64,000 bases of DNA from Chryseomonas sp014190935 (GCF_014190935.1 NZ_JACHVV010000002.1:992001-1056000); one strand, 5' to 3'; shown: positions 32,190 to 42,038, counted from the stretch's first letter. Made by a program: numbers and translations. Notes: generated from the letters alone by a model not told the origin.

Positions 32190-33206
32190 TTGAATACCCC
32201 CCAGACGCTCCAGCACTTCACCCTCGAACCCTTCGATGCCGACCGTTTCGCCAACCTGTGCGGCCAGCTCGATGAAAATCTGCGCCAGCTCGAACGCCGT
32301 CTCGGCATCGAGATCCGCAATCGCGGCAACCAGTTCGAACTGGTCGGCGATCCCGAGCGCACCCGCGCGGCCCAGAACCTCCTGCAGCGCCTCTATCGCG
32401 AGACCGCCAGCGGTACCGCGGTGGCCCCGGAACTGGTCCACCTCTACCTGCAGGAATCCGGTCTGGAAGCCCTCCAGGAAGAGCACCGCAGCGGCGGCGA
32501 CACCAGCGTGGCCCTGCGCACCAAGAAGGGCATGATCCGCCCGCGTGGCGCCAACCAGCAGCGCTACGTCAAGTCGATCCTCGATCACGACATCAACTTC
32601 GGCATCGGCCCGGCCGGTACCGGCAAAACCTATCTGGCCGTGGCCTGCGCCGTGGACGCCCTGGAGCGCGAGCAGATCCGCCGCATCCTGCTGGTGCGCC
32701 CGGCGGTGGAAGCCGGCGAGAAGCTCGGTTTCCTGCCCGGCGACCTGGCGCAGAAGATCGACCCCTATCTGCGCCCGCTGTACGACGCCCTCTACGAGAT
32801 GCTCGGCTTCGAGCAGGTGGCCAAGCTCATCGAGCGCCAGGTCATCGAGGTCGCGCCGCTGGCCTACATGCGCGGCCGCACCCTCAACAATAGCTTCATC
32901 ATTCTCGACGAGAGTCAGAACACCACCCTCGAGCAGATGAAGATGTTCCTGACCCGGATCGGTTTCGGCTCCACCGCGGTGATCACCGGCGACGTCACCC
33001 AGGTCGACCTGCCGCGCGGCACCAAGTCGGGCCTCAAGCACGTCATCGAGGTCCTGCGCGATGTGCCCGGCATCGGCTTCACCCACTTCGAATCCAAGGA
33101 CGTGGTGCGCCACCCGCTGGTGCAGCGCATCGTCGAGGCCTACGACCGCTTCGAGGCGCTGCAGGACAAGCCGCGCGCTCAGGGAGAGGGTCGCCATGGC
33201 GATTGA
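32190..33206 (+). CDS. ybeZ: PhoH-like ATPase YbeZ
   Basis: About 338 residues. An N-terminal KH-like segment (LNTPQTLQHFTLEPFDADRF to about 110) is followed by a PhoH P-loop domain with Walker A GPAGTGKT (140-147) and Walker B FIILDESQN. It is an ATPase of rRNA metabolism that works with YbeY. No ATG exists at the family N terminus; TTG 32190 gives M-N-T-P, as homologs begin MN, and is the most likely start. Its end overlaps ybeY by 11 bp. Confidence 0.9.
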   Translation: MNTPQTLQHFTLEPFDADRFANLCGQLDENLRQLERRLGIEIRNRGNQFELVGDPERTRAAQNLLQRLYRETASGTAVAPELVHLYLQESGLEALQEEHRSGGDTSVALRTKKGMIRPRGANQQRYVKSILDHDINFGIGPAGTGKTYLAVACAVDALEREQIRRILLVRPAVEAGEKLGFLPGDLAQKIDPYLRPLYDALYEMLGFEQVAKLIERQVIEVAPLAYMRGRTLNNSFIILDESQNTTLEQMKMFLTRIGFGSTAVITGDVTQVDLPRGTKSGLKHVIEVLRDVPGIGFTHFESKDVVRHPLVQRIVEAYDRFEALQDKPRAQGEGRHGD

Positions 33207-33651
33207 ACTGGACGTCCAGGTCGCCAGCGAGGCGGCCGACCTCCCCGAGGAGCCGGACTTACGCCGCTGGTGTGAACTGGCCCTGCGCGCCCGCCAGGGC
33301 GACTCGGAACTCACCATCCGCCTGGTGGACGAAGACGAAGGCCGCGAGCTGAATCGCACCTGGCGGCACAAGGACTACGCCACCAACGTGCTGTCCTTTC
33401 CGGCCGACGTGCCGGACGAATTCCTCGATATCCCCCTGCTCGGCGATCTGGTGATCTGCGCCCCCGTGGTGGCCCGCGAGGCCGCCGAGCAAGGCAAGCC
33501 CGCCGCGGCGCACTGGGCGCACCTGGTCATCCATGGCTGCCTGCACCTGCTCGGCTACGATCATCTGGAAGATGACGAAGCCGAGGAGATGGAAGACCTG
33601 GAACGCCAATTGCTCGCTGAACTGGGCTACCCCGATCCCTACGGTGAATGA
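33196..33651 (+). CDS. ybeY: Endoribonuclease YbeY
   Basis: 151 residues. The zinc-binding motif H113-x3-H117-x5-H123 (HGCLHLLGYDH) is intact. It matures the 3' end of 16S rRNA and takes part in ribosome quality control. GGGAGAGGG lies just upstream of ATG 33196, inside the end of ybeZ. An eight-base gap precedes ybeX. Confidence 0.95.
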   Translation: MAIELDVQVASEAADLPEEPDLRRWCELALRARQGDSELTIRLVDEDEGRELNRTWRHKDYATNVLSFPADVPDEFLDIPLLGDLVICAPVVAREAAEQGKPAAAHWAHLVIHGCLHLLGYDHLEDDEAEEMEDLERQLLAELGYPDPYGE

Positions 33652-33658
33652 CAGACAC

Positions 33659-34495
33659 ATGAACGAAGATCGATCAGGCACTGGGCATCGTTCCTGGCTG
33701 GAACGCATCGTCCAGGCCTTTGCCCATGAACCCAAGAGTCGCCAGGAACTGCTGGAGCTGCTGCGCGAGGCGCACGAGAACAAGGTGCTCGACAGCGAGG
33801 TGCTGTCCATCGTCGAAGGCGCCATCTCCGTGGCCGACCTGCAGGTGCGCGACATCATGGTGCCGCGCTCGCAGATCATCAGCATCCGTGCCCACCAGAC
33901 CCCGGCGGAATTCCTGCCGGCGGTGATCGAGGCGGCGCACTCCCGCTATCCAGTGATCGGCGAGGGCCCCGACGACGTGCTCGGCCTGCTGCTGGCCAAG
34001 GACCTGCTGCCGCTGCTGCTGGACTCTGCACGGGTCTTCGACTTCAAGACCGCCTTGCGCCCGGCCACCTTCGTGCCCGAGTCCAAGCGCCTCAACGTAC
34101 TGCTGCGGGAATTTCGTTCGACCCACAGCCACATGGCCATCGTGGTGGACGAATACGGCGGCGTCGCCGGCCTGGTGACCATCGAGGACGTGCTGGAGCA
34201 GATCGTCGGCGAGATCGAGGACGAGCATGACGTGGAGGAAGAGAGCTTCATCAAGTCGTTGCCCAATGGCGACTTCGTGGTCAAGGCGCTCACCCCCATC
34301 GAGACGCTCAACGAGACCCTGGAAACCCGTTTCGCCGATGCCGAGGCCGACACGGCCGGTGGTCTGGTGATGAATCGCCTGGGCCATTTGCCCAAGCGCA
34401 ACGAGGAAACGGTGATCGACGACTTCCGCTTCCGCGTGCTCAACGCCGACGGCCGCCGCATCCACCTGCTGCGCGTGACCCCGGTCAACCGCTAG
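33659..34495 (+). CDS. ybeX: CorC/YbeX CBS-domain protein
   Basis: 278 residues. Two CBS motifs (IMVPRSQIISIRAHQTPAEF and FVPESKRLNVLLREFRSTHSHMAIVVDEYGGVAGLVTIEDVLEQIVGEI) and a C-terminal CorC_HlyC domain (about 205-278). Linked to magnesium/cobalt efflux and, with YbeY/YbeZ, to ribosome homeostasis. It is soluble, without membrane helices. The repeat-filled gap after it separates it from lnt. Confidence 0.93.
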   Translation: MNEDRSGTGHRSWLERIVQAFAHEPKSRQELLELLREAHENKVLDSEVLSIVEGAISVADLQVRDIMVPRSQIISIRAHQTPAEFLPAVIEAAHSRYPVIGEGPDDVLGLLLAKDLLPLLLDSARVFDFKTALRPATFVPESKRLNVLLREFRSTHSHMAIVVDEYGGVAGLVTIEDVLEQIVGEIEDEHDVEEESFIKSLPNGDFVVKALTPIETLNETLETRFADAEADTAGGLVMNRLGHLPKRNEETVIDDFRFRVLNADGRRIHLLRVTPVNR

Positions 34496-34503
34496 CCGCT
34501 CTT

Positions 34504-34665
34504 GCCCCCTCTCCCTCCGGGAGAGGGCTGGGGTGAGGGTCGGTCTCAACCTACGGCCCCCCGTAGGCTCGGTTGAGCGCAGCGAAGCCCAACAGGCCTT
34601 GCTTCGAGGTCGATACTGTTGGGCTTCGACGAGGGAGCCGTCTCAACCCAACCTACGGGACGCTC
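34504..34665. repeat. Dispersed-repeat cluster between ybeX and lnt
   Basis: The hairpin CCCTCTCCC-N3-GGGAGAGGG (34507-34527) is an inverted copy of the one at 19850 and 19978, with GGGGTGAGGG after it. Then GGTTGAGCGCAGCGAAGCCC (34570-34589) repeats the 20048 element, and an inverted relative TGTTGGGCTTCGACGAGG (34618) to CAACCCAACCTACGGG (34650-34665) pairs with it. These fill most of the 294-bp gap; no gene is present. Confidence 0.75.
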
Positions 34666-34789
34666 GCACCGCGACACGCTCCATTCCCCTCTCCAACTGC
34701 GATCCAGCTCGCTCCCCCGCACGCGCCTTTGGCACTCCCTCGCGGCGACGAGTAAGCTTGCGCAGCCTCGATCGGACCAAGGATTTTCG

Positions 34790-36337
34790 ATGCGCTGGAT
34801 CTCTCAACCCGGCTGGAAGGGCAACCTTCTGGCGCTCTTCGCCGGTGCCCTCACGCCCCTGGCGCTGGCCCCCTTCAACATCTGGCCGCTGGCACTGCTG
34901 TCCGCCGGCCTCTTCTACCTGGGCCTCAAGGGTCTCGGTGCCTGGCGCGCCCTGCTGCGCGGCTGGTGCTATGGCTTCGGCGCCTTTCTCGCCGGCACCA
35001 GCTGGATCTACGTCAGCATCCACACCTATGGCGCCGCGCCGGTCCCCCTGGCGCTCTTTCTCACCGTGGGCTTCTGCGCCGGCATCGCGCTGTTCTTCGC
35101 CCTGCCCGCCGGACTCTGGGCACTGTGCCTGAGACGCAACCAGGCACCGCTGGGTGACGCCCTGACCTTTGCCGGCCTCTGGTTCGCCCTAGAGCTGTTC
35201 CGCAGCTGGGCGCTGACCGGCTTTCCCTGGCTGCTGCTCGGCTACAGCCAGCTCAACGGCCCCCTGCAGGGCCTGGCGCCGCTGGGTGGCGTCTGGCTGA
35301 TCTCGGCCGCGCTGGCCTTTACCGCGGCGCTGCTGGTCAACGCCCCGCGCCTGATCATGCGGCCGCTCGCCCTGGTCGCGAGCCTGGTGCTGTTGGCCCT
35401 GCCGTGGGTGGCCGGTGATGTCTTCAAGGGCCAGGTCTGGACGCAACCCGCCGGCACGCCGCTCAAGGTCGCCGGGGTCCAGGGCAACATCGCCCAGGAA
35501 CTCAAGTGGAATCCCGACCACGCCCGCGCCACCCTGGCGCTCTACCGGGACCGCACCGCCGAGCAAGGCGATGCCGACCTAGTGGTCTGGCCGGAAAATG
35601 CCATTCCCGTGCTGCGCGAATACGTCGGTGACTTCCTCGCCGCCGAAGGTGCCCAGGTGGCGGCCCATGGCGGCGCCCTGGTGACCGGCCTGCCCGCGCG
35701 GGAACGCGACGCCGACGGCGATTCGCGTTACTTCAACAGCATCACCGCGGTCGGCAACGGCTCGGGCACCTACTACAAGCAGAAGCTGGTGCCCTTTGGC
35801 GAATACGTGCCGCTGCAGGAATACCTGCGCGGCCTGATCGGCTTCTTCGATCTGCCCATGTCCGACTTCGTCCGTGGCCCCGAGCACCAGCAGCCGCTCC
35901 TGGTGAAGGGCTACCGCGTGGCGCCCTACATCTGCTACGAGGTGGTCTATCCGGAATTCGTCGCCGACCTGGCGGCCCAGAGTCAACTGCTGCTCACCAT
36001 CAGCAACGACACCTGGTTCGGCAAGTCCATCGGTCCCAAGCAACACCTGCAGATGGCGCAGATGCGTGCCCTGGAAAGCGGTCGCTGGATGGTCAGGGTC
36101 ACCAACGACGGCATCACCGCCCTGGTCGACCCCTTCGGTCGCATCAGCCGGCAGATCCCGGCCTTCGAGGTCGGCGTGCTGCAGGGCACCGTGGTCCCCA
36201 TGGATGGCCTGACGCCCTATCTGCACTACCGACTCTGGCCGCTGGCGATCTTTTCCGCCCTGGTGCTGCTGTGGGGCCTGCTGCTGCGTCGGCAGGATAG
36301 TCCGGAAGAGGCGCCGCTGGTGGTCACCCAGAGCTAG
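34790..36337 (+). CDS. lnt: Apolipoprotein N-acyltransferase
   Basis: 515 residues. About six to eight N-terminal membrane helices and a periplasmic nitrilase-like domain with the catalytic triad E269 (VVWPENAIP), K330 (YYKQKLVPFGEY) and C382 (YICYEVVYPE), then a final helix. It adds the third acyl chain to the N-terminal cysteine of lipoproteins such as the LptE, RlpA and transglycosylase encoded in this window. The start at 34790 is ATG after CCAAGGA. In P. aeruginosa lnt follows ybeX directly. Confidence 0.95.
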   Translation: MRWISQPGWKGNLLALFAGALTPLALAPFNIWPLALLSAGLFYLGLKGLGAWRALLRGWCYGFGAFLAGTSWIYVSIHTYGAAPVPLALFLTVGFCAGIALFFALPAGLWALCLRRNQAPLGDALTFAGLWFALELFRSWALTGFPWLLLGYSQLNGPLQGLAPLGGVWLISAALAFTAALLVNAPRLIMRPLALVASLVLLALPWVAGDVFKGQVWTQPAGTPLKVAGVQGNIAQELKWNPDHARATLALYRDRTAEQGDADLVVWPENAIPVLREYVGDFLAAEGAQVAAHGGALVTGLPARERDADGDSRYFNSITAVGNGSGTYYKQKLVPFGEYVPLQEYLRGLIGFFDLPMSDFVRGPEHQQPLLVKGYRVAPYICYEVVYPEFVADLAAQSQLLLTISNDTWFGKSIGPKQHLQMAQMRALESGRWMVRVTNDGITALVDPFGRISRQIPAFEVGVLQGTVVPMDGLTPYLHYRLWPLAIFSALVLLWGLLLRRQDSPEEAPLVVTQS

Positions 36338-36344
36338 GCGAGCA

Positions 36345-37106
36345 TTAGCGATAGGCGAGCGGATAGAGCAACAGCCCAGCGGCCTCGTTGAGTAGCTGGG
36401 CGGTCTGCTCGACCGCCTTGGCTTCCGGCAGCCAGCCACCAAAGGGCCGGGCATTGGCGACGCCGATGAAGCCCATGGGCGCGGCCACCACCACGAAGCC
36501 CTGCCGTTCGAAACACCAGCGTGAACGCGCCATGTGATAGGCCTGGGTCACCAGCACCACCCGCTTCACCCCGGCCTCGCGCAGCAGTGGCGCACTGAGG
36601 GTGGCGTTTTCCCAGGTGGTGCGACTGGCACCTTCCTGCCAGCGCACCGGCACCCCCAGGTCGCGTTCCATCACCTCGGTCATCAGCGCCGCCTCGCTCA
36701 GCGGGCGGTCATGGGGCGAACCCCCGGTGATCAGCACCGGCAGGCCGCTGGCCTTGGCCAGCCGCGCCGCATAGCGCAGTCGTTCCACCGCCAGGTGACT
36801 GGCGGCATCGCCCGCCCAGCCCGGATCGTCCACCTCGCGACCGGCCCCCAGCACCACGATGGCGTCGGCCTGCTGCGCGAGGTCCGCCCAGCGCGCCTCG
36901 GGCAGCGCGGCATCGCGCTCCAGCAGGCGCCCACCCGTTTCCACCACGGCCGGCAGGGTGCTGGCCCAGAGGCCCAGCAGACCACCCAGGAAGCAGGCCA
37001 GGCCCAGGCGCGGATAACGACGACGCAACCACCAGCCCAGCAGCAGGAGCAGCAGCAGGCCGCCCGGGGGCAGCAGCAATTGCTTGAAGAAATAGCGCAG
37101 ACCCAT
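36345..37106 (-). CDS. YdcF/ElyC-type DUF218 membrane protein
   Basis: 253 residues. Two N-terminal helices (LLLPPGGLLLLLLLGWWL and LACFLGGLLGLWAS) then a DUF218 domain with DAIVVLGAG, GLPVLITGG, RTTWENA and LVTQAYHMARS. The E. coli relative ElyC acts on undecaprenyl-phosphate use in envelope assembly. GGAGGG precedes ATG 37106. Convergent with lnt, with a seven-base gap. Confidence 0.9.
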   Translation of the reverse strand: MGLRYFFKQLLLPPGGLLLLLLLGWWLRRRYPRLGLACFLGGLLGLWASTLPAVVETGGRLLERDAALPEARWADLAQQADAIVVLGAGREVDDPGWAGDAASHLAVERLRYAARLAKASGLPVLITGGSPHDRPLSEAALMTEVMERDLGVPVRWQEGASRTTWENATLSAPLLREAGVKRVVLVTQAYHMARSRWCFERQGFVVVAAPMGFIGVANARPFGGWLPEAKAVEQTAQLLNEAAGLLLYPLAYR

Positions 37107-37147
37107 GGTCCCTCCGGTCGGGGGCGACCTCCGGGTCGCGGCGGCGC

Positions 37148-37483
37148 CTAGTGTAGGGGAGCGCCGACCGGGGCAGAAGGACTCTCGGCCAGCAGTTGCC
37201 GACCCTGGCACAGGGAGCAGAAGGCACCCGCCGGCTGGACCCGGCCACAACCCAGGCAGCAGGCCAGGGCGGCATCGGTCGTCTGATGGCGCGCCAGCCA
37301 GCGCTTGACCAGGGCATATTCGGCCGGACTCAGGCCTTGCACCTCGACTTCCCCGTTGGCGCTGTCATAGAGGCGTTCCTGGGTAACCGCCTCATCCAGC
37401 GCCAGCGCCAGGCGTCGTTGCAGGCGCACGTCGACGGGCAGCTTTTCGGACTCGCGTCGAAACTTTCCCATGATGGCGGTCAT
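37148..37483 (-). CDS. Small protein with a four-cysteine zinc-ribbon-like motif, function unknown
   Basis: 111 residues: a basic, helical N-terminal part (VDVRLQRRLALALDEAV, LSPAEYALVKRWL) and a C-terminal C76-x2-C79-x9-C89-x2-C92 motif that could bind zinc. I do not recognise the family. The first ATG (37483) abuts GGGAGG, too close for good initiation; the second, at 37471 (MGKFRRES), has it 12 bases away, so the true start is uncertain. Divergent from leuS and followed by the DUF218 gene on the same strand. Confidence 0.7.
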   Translation of the reverse strand: MTAIMGKFRRESEKLPVDVRLQRRLALALDEAVTQERLYDSANGEVEVQGLSPAEYALVKRWLARHQTTDAALACCLGCGRVQPAGAFCSLCQGRQLLAESPSAPVGAPLH

Positions 37484-37648
37484 CCTCCCGGGTAATTGAA
37501 CGGACGTTTGAACAGCCTAGTACGGCCCTTCCAACCCTGCCTCCCCCAGAGTGCGAAACAAGCGGCGGACCGGGACATTTCCCCGCGCTCGGGGGGTCAT
37601 GTATGCTTGGCGGCTCGATCAAACGCCTCTGCAGCCCTCGACACGCCC

Positions 37649-40312
37649 ATGCACGAACACTATCAGCCCCGCGAAATAGAAGCCGCCGCCCAGTCCTTCT
37701 GGGACCAGAATCTGTCCTTCAAGGCCACCATGCGCCCGGGCCAGGAGAAGTTCTACTGCCTGTCGATGTTCCCCTACCCCAGCGGCAAGCTGCACATGGG
37801 GCACGTGCGCAACTACACCATCGGCGACGTCATCGCCCGCTACCAGCGGATGCTGGGCAAGAACGTCCTGCAGCCCATGGGCTGGGACGCCTTCGGCATG
37901 CCCGCCGAAAACGCCGCCATGAAGAATGGCGTGGCCCCGGCCAAGTGGACCTACGAGAACATCGCCTACATGAAGTCCCAGCTGCAGAGCCTGGGTCTGG
38001 CGATCGACTGGTCCCGCGAGGTCACCACCTGCAAGCCCGACTACTATCGCTGGGAGCAGTGGTTGTTCACCCAGCTGTTCGAGAAGGGCATCATCTACCG
38101 CAAGAACGGCACGGTGAACTGGGACCCGGTGGACCAGACCGTACTGGCCAACGAGCAGGTCATCGACGGCCGCGGCTGGCGCAGCGGTGCGCTGATCGAG
38201 AAGCGCGAGATCCCCATGTACTACTTCCGCATCACCGATTATGCGGAAGAGTTGCTGACCTCCCTCGACGGCCTGCCCGGCTGGCCCGAGCAGGTCAAGA
38301 CCATGCAGCGCAACTGGATCGGCAAATCCCGCGGCATGGAGGTGCAATTCCCCTATGACCAGGACAGCATCGGCGCCGAAGGCACCCTGAAGGTCTTCAC
38401 CACCCGCCCCGACACCCTGCTCGGCGCCACCTATGTCGCCGTGGCCGCCGAACACCCGCTGGCCACCCAGGCCGCCCAGGGCAATGCCGAGCTGCAGGCC
38501 TTCATCGACGAGTGCAAGCGCGGCGGCGTCGCCGAAGCCGACATCGCCACCCAAGAGAAGAAGGGCCTGGACACCGGCCTGTTCGTCCGCCATCCGCTGA
38601 CCGACGCGCGCCTGCCGGTGTGGGTCGCCAACTATGTGCTGATGCACTACGGCGACGGCGCGGTCATGGCCGTGCCCGGTCACGACGAGCGTGACTTCGA
38701 ATTCGCCAACAAGTACCAGCTGCCCATCGTCCAGGTGGTGGATACCGCCGAGGCCACCCGCGTGCTGGCCAACCCGGACGACTACAGCCCCGCGGAATAC
38801 GAGCGCTACCAGTTCGACCCGGTGCAGTGGAAGGACTGGTACGGCAGCAAGGAAGGCTTCCTGATCAATTCCGGCGCCTACGACAACCTCGCCTACGACG
38901 CCGCCTTCGACGCGATTGGCGCCGACCTGCAGGCCAAGGGCCTGGGTCAGCCGCGCACTCAGTTCCGCCTGCGCGACTGGGGCATCAGCCGCCAGCGCTA
39001 CTGGGGCTGCCCGATCCCGATCATCCACGGTGACGACGGCATCGACATCCCGGTCCCGGCCGACCTGCTGCCGGTGGTGCTGCCCGAGGACGTGGTGCCG
39101 GACGGCGCCGGCTCGCCCCTGGCGCGCATGCCGGAATTCTACGAGACCGTCGATCCGCGCAACGGCCAGCCGGCGCGTCGCGAAACCGACACCATGGACA
39201 CCTTCGTCGAAAGCTCCTGGTACTTCGCCCGCTATGCCTCGCCGAACTTCACCGGCGGCATGCTGGACAAGGAAGAAGCCAACTACTGGCTGCCCGTCGA
39301 CCAGTACATCGGCGGCATCGAACACGCCATCCTGCACCTGCTCTACTCGCGCTTCTTCCACAAGCTGATGCGCGACCAGGGCCTGATCGATTCCGACGAG
39401 CCCTTCGAGAATCTGCTGACCCAGGGCATGGTGGTGGCCGAGACCTACTACCGCACCCTGCCCAACGGCAGCAAGGACTGGTTCAACCCGGCCGATGTCG
39501 AGGTGGAGCGCGATGCCAAGGCCAAGGTGATCGGGGCGCGCCTGAAGAGCGACGGCCAGCCGGTGGAAATCGGCGGCGTCGAGAAGATGTCCAAGTCGAA
39601 GAATAACGGCGTCGATCCCCAGGCGATGATCGACCAGTACGGCGCCGATACCTGCCGGCTGTTCATGATGTTCGCCTCGCCGCCGGACATGAGCCTGGAA
39701 TGGTCCGACTCCGGCGTCGAGGGCGCGAGCCGCTTCCTGCGCCGCGTCTGGCGTCTGGCCCAGGCCCACGTCACCCAGGGCCTGCCGAGCGCCGGCGCCC
39801 TCGGCGAGCTGTCGCCGGCCCAGAAGGAGGTGCGTCGCGCCATCCACCTGGCCATCCGCCAGGCCAGCCAGGATATCGGTCAGCATCACAAATTCAACAC
39901 CGCCATCGCCGCGGTCATGACCCTGATGAACGTGCTGGAAAAGGCCGCCCAGGACAGCGACACCGATCGCCGTCTGCTACAGGAGGGCCTGGAGGCCGTC
40001 ACCCTACTGCTGGCGCCCATCACCCCGCACATCGCCCACGGTCTCTGGCAGCAGCTGGGCCACAGCGATGCGGTCATCGATGCCCGCTGGCCGCAGGTGG
40101 ACGAAAGCGCCCTGGTGCAGGACAGCCTGCAGATCGTCATCCAGGTGAACGGCAAGCTGCGCGGCCAGATCGAAGTACCGGCCGACGCCAGCCGCGAGGC
40201 CATCGAGGCCGCCGCCCGCGCCAACGAGAACGTGGCACGCTTCACCGAGGGTCTGACCATCCGCAAGGTCGTCGTGGTCCCGGGTAAACTGGTCAACATC
40301 GTCGCCAACTAA
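37649..40312 (+). CDS. leuS: Leucyl-tRNA synthetase
   Basis: 887 residues. HIGH motif as HMGH (49-52), CP1 editing domain (about 225-420, with TTRPDTLLGATYVAVAAEHPL), KMSKS near 646-650 and C-terminal anticodon and Leu-specific domains. It charges tRNA-Leu. ATG 37649 gives the family start MHEHYQP. The preceding 165 bp probably hold its promoter (TATGCT near 37601), which I could not pair with a -35. Followed by lptE after 25 bp. Confidence 0.96.
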   Translation: MHEHYQPREIEAAAQSFWDQNLSFKATMRPGQEKFYCLSMFPYPSGKLHMGHVRNYTIGDVIARYQRMLGKNVLQPMGWDAFGMPAENAAMKNGVAPAKWTYENIAYMKSQLQSLGLAIDWSREVTTCKPDYYRWEQWLFTQLFEKGIIYRKNGTVNWDPVDQTVLANEQVIDGRGWRSGALIEKREIPMYYFRITDYAEELLTSLDGLPGWPEQVKTMQRNWIGKSRGMEVQFPYDQDSIGAEGTLKVFTTRPDTLLGATYVAVAAEHPLATQAAQGNAELQAFIDECKRGGVAEADIATQEKKGLDTGLFVRHPLTDARLPVWVANYVLMHYGDGAVMAVPGHDERDFEFANKYQLPIVQVVDTAEATRVLANPDDYSPAEYERYQFDPVQWKDWYGSKEGFLINSGAYDNLAYDAAFDAIGADLQAKGLGQPRTQFRLRDWGISRQRYWGCPIPIIHGDDGIDIPVPADLLPVVLPEDVVPDGAGSPLARMPEFYETVDPRNGQPARRETDTMDTFVESSWYFARYASPNFTGGMLDKEEANYWLPVDQYIGGIEHAILHLLYSRFFHKLMRDQGLIDSDEPFENLLTQGMVVAETYYRTLPNGSKDWFNPADVEVERDAKAKVIGARLKSDGQPVEIGGVEKMSKSKNNGVDPQAMIDQYGADTCRLFMMFASPPDMSLEWSDSGVEGASRFLRRVWRLAQAHVTQGLPSAGALGELSPAQKEVRRAIHLAIRQASQDIGQHHKFNTAIAAVMTLMNVLEKAAQDSDTDRRLLQEGLEAVTLLLAPITPHIAHGLWQQLGHSDAVIDARWPQVDESALVQDSLQIVIQVNGKLRGQIEVPADASREAIEAAARANENVARFTEGLTIRKVVVVPGKLVNIVAN

Positions 40313-40337
40313 GACACGCGAACGGAGCAGACAACAG

Positions 40338-40952
40338 ATGAAGAAACGGATTCTCCCCGGCCTTGCGGTAGTCGGCCTGGCGACCCTGCTGACCGCCTGC
40401 GGCTTCCAGCTGCGCGGCACCGGCGAAACCCGCCTGAGCCTCACCGAACTGAACCTCACGGCGCGCGATGCCTACGGCCAGACCATCAAGGACGTCCGCG
40501 ACATGCTGGACGACGCCCATGTGCGGGTCACCTCGGGCGCACCCTACACCCTGGACCTGGGCGGCGAAGCCCAGAGCGAGCGCACCGCCAGCTACACCAG
40601 CGGCGCCCGCAGTGCCGAGGTCGAGCTGACCACCCGTCAGCCCTATACCATCATCGGCAAGAACCAGGCGGTACTGGTCAGCGACTACCTGGAAACCCAG
40701 CGCTACTACGTGACCGACCAGAACAACATCGTCGGTTCCGAACAGCAGAAGGACCAGCTGCGCCGCGAGATGCGCCGCGAACTGGTACAGCAGCTGGCCG
40801 CCCGCCTGCAGGCCCTGACTCCCGAGCGCCTGGAAAAGCTGCAGCGTGACGCCGATGCCCGCGCCGCCGCCAAGGCCGACGCCGACCGCCGCGCCCGCGA
40901 GTCCGCCCCGCCGCAGCAGTCGCCGATCGAAATCCCCACCCCCGCGCGCTAA
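40338..40952 (+). CDS. lptE: LPS-assembly lipoprotein LptE
   Basis: 204 residues. Lipoprotein signal with lipobox LTAC (Cys21), then GFQLRG and strands of the LptE fold, ending in a charged helix (RREMRRELVQQLAARLQ) and an Ala/Pro tail. It plugs and assembles the LptD outer-membrane LPS translocon. Start preceded by GGAG. Between leuS and holA, as in other gammaproteobacteria. Confidence 0.94.
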   Translation: MKKRILPGLAVVGLATLLTACGFQLRGTGETRLSLTELNLTARDAYGQTIKDVRDMLDDAHVRVTSGAPYTLDLGGEAQSERTASYTSGARSAEVELTTRQPYTIIGKNQAVLVSDYLETQRYYVTDQNNIVGSEQQKDQLRREMRRELVQQLAARLQALTPERLEKLQRDADARAAAKADADRRARESAPPQQSPIEIPTPAR

Positions 40953-41000
40953 GCGCCGCACCTGGAGCCGCAAGGCTCCGGTTTGCCATTCCGGTTCAGC

Positions 41001-42038
41001 ATGAAACTCAACGCCAACCAGCTCGGTAAGCAGCTCCAGGGCTCGCTGGCCGCCGTCTATGCGGTCAGCGGCGATGAGCCCCTGCTCTGCCAAGAAGCCA
41101 GCGATGCGATTCGCGGCGCGGCCCGCGCCCAGGGCTTCGACGAGCGCGAGGTCTTCGACGTCGATGCCGGTTTCGACTGGGGTCGTCTCTACGAGGCCGG
41201 CGCCAGCCTCTCGCTGTTCGCCCAGAAACGCATCCTCGAATTGCGCCTGCCCACCGGCAAGCCGGGCGACAAGGGCTCCGCCGCCCTGCTCGACTACCTG
41301 GCCCGCCCGGCCGAAGACACCCTGCTGCTGATCAGCCTGCCGCGCCTCGATGCCGCCGCCCAGAAGACCAAATGGGCCAAGGCCCTGCTGGAGCACCCGC
41401 AGGCGCAATTCGTGCAGATCTGGCCGGTGGAACTGGCGCAGCTGCCGCAGTGGATCAACCAGCGCCTGGCGCGCCTGGGGCTGGCCGCCACCCCCGAAGC
41501 GGTCGAACTGATCGCCGAGCGGGTGGAAGGCAATCTGCTGGCCGCGGCCCAGGAGATCGAAAAGCTCCGCCTGCTCATCGAAGGCTCCCAGGTGGATGCC
41601 GAGACCGTACGCGCCTCGGTGGCCGACAGTGCCCGTTACGACGTCTTCGGCCTGCTGGATGCCGCCCTGGCCGGCGATGCGGAGCATGCCCTGCGCATCC
41701 TCGAAGGCCTGCGCGGCGAAGGCGTGGAAGCCGCCGTGGTGCTCTGGGCTCTGGCCCGGGAACTGCGCCTGCTGGCCAACCTGGCCCATCTGCAGGAAAG
41801 CGGCACGCCGCTGGAACGCGCCTTCACCCAGGTCAAGCCGCCGGTGTGGGACAAGCGGCGCCCACTGGTCAGCCGCGCCCTGCAGCGCCAGGGGGCACGT
41901 CGGCTGGAAGCCCTGCTGCGCGAGGCCCAGGTCGCCGACGAACAGATCAAGGGCCAGGCGCCTGGCGAGGTCTGGCTGACCCTGGCCAGCCTGGCGCTGA
42001 CGCTCGCCGGCAAGCGGCTGGCCCTGCCCAGGTCCTAG
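41001..42038 (+). CDS. holA: DNA polymerase III subunit delta
   Basis: 345 residues. N-terminal AAA+-like domain (VYAVSGDEPLLCQEASDAIR) and the middle and collar domains (GNLLAAAQEIEKL, DVFGLLDAAL). It opens the beta clamp as part of the clamp loader. ATG 41001 matches family N termini; an in-frame TTG at 40983 is unlikely. A GGAGCC-GCAA-GGCTCC hairpin (40964-40979) lies in the lptE-holA gap and may modulate read-through. Confidence 0.94.
   Translation: MKLNANQLGKQLQGSLAAVYAVSGDEPLLCQEASDAIRGAARAQGFDEREVFDVDAGFDWGRLYEAGASLSLFAQKRILELRLPTGKPGDKGSAALLDYLARPAEDTLLLISLPRLDAAAQKTKWAKALLEHPQAQFVQIWPVELAQLPQWINQRLARLGLAATPEAVELIAERVEGNLLAAAQEIEKLRLLIEGSQVDAETVRASVADSARYDVFGLLDAALAGDAEHALRILEGLRGEGVEAAVVLWALARELRLLANLAHLQESGTPLERAFTQVKPPVWDKRRPLVSRALQRQGARRLEALLREAQVADEQIKGQAPGEVWLTLASLALTLAGKRLALPRS

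Noticed and set aside
37619..39889. A 756-residue minus-strand frame opposite leuS
   Set aside because: It mirrors leuS codons and has no motif; a shadow of a strong gene.
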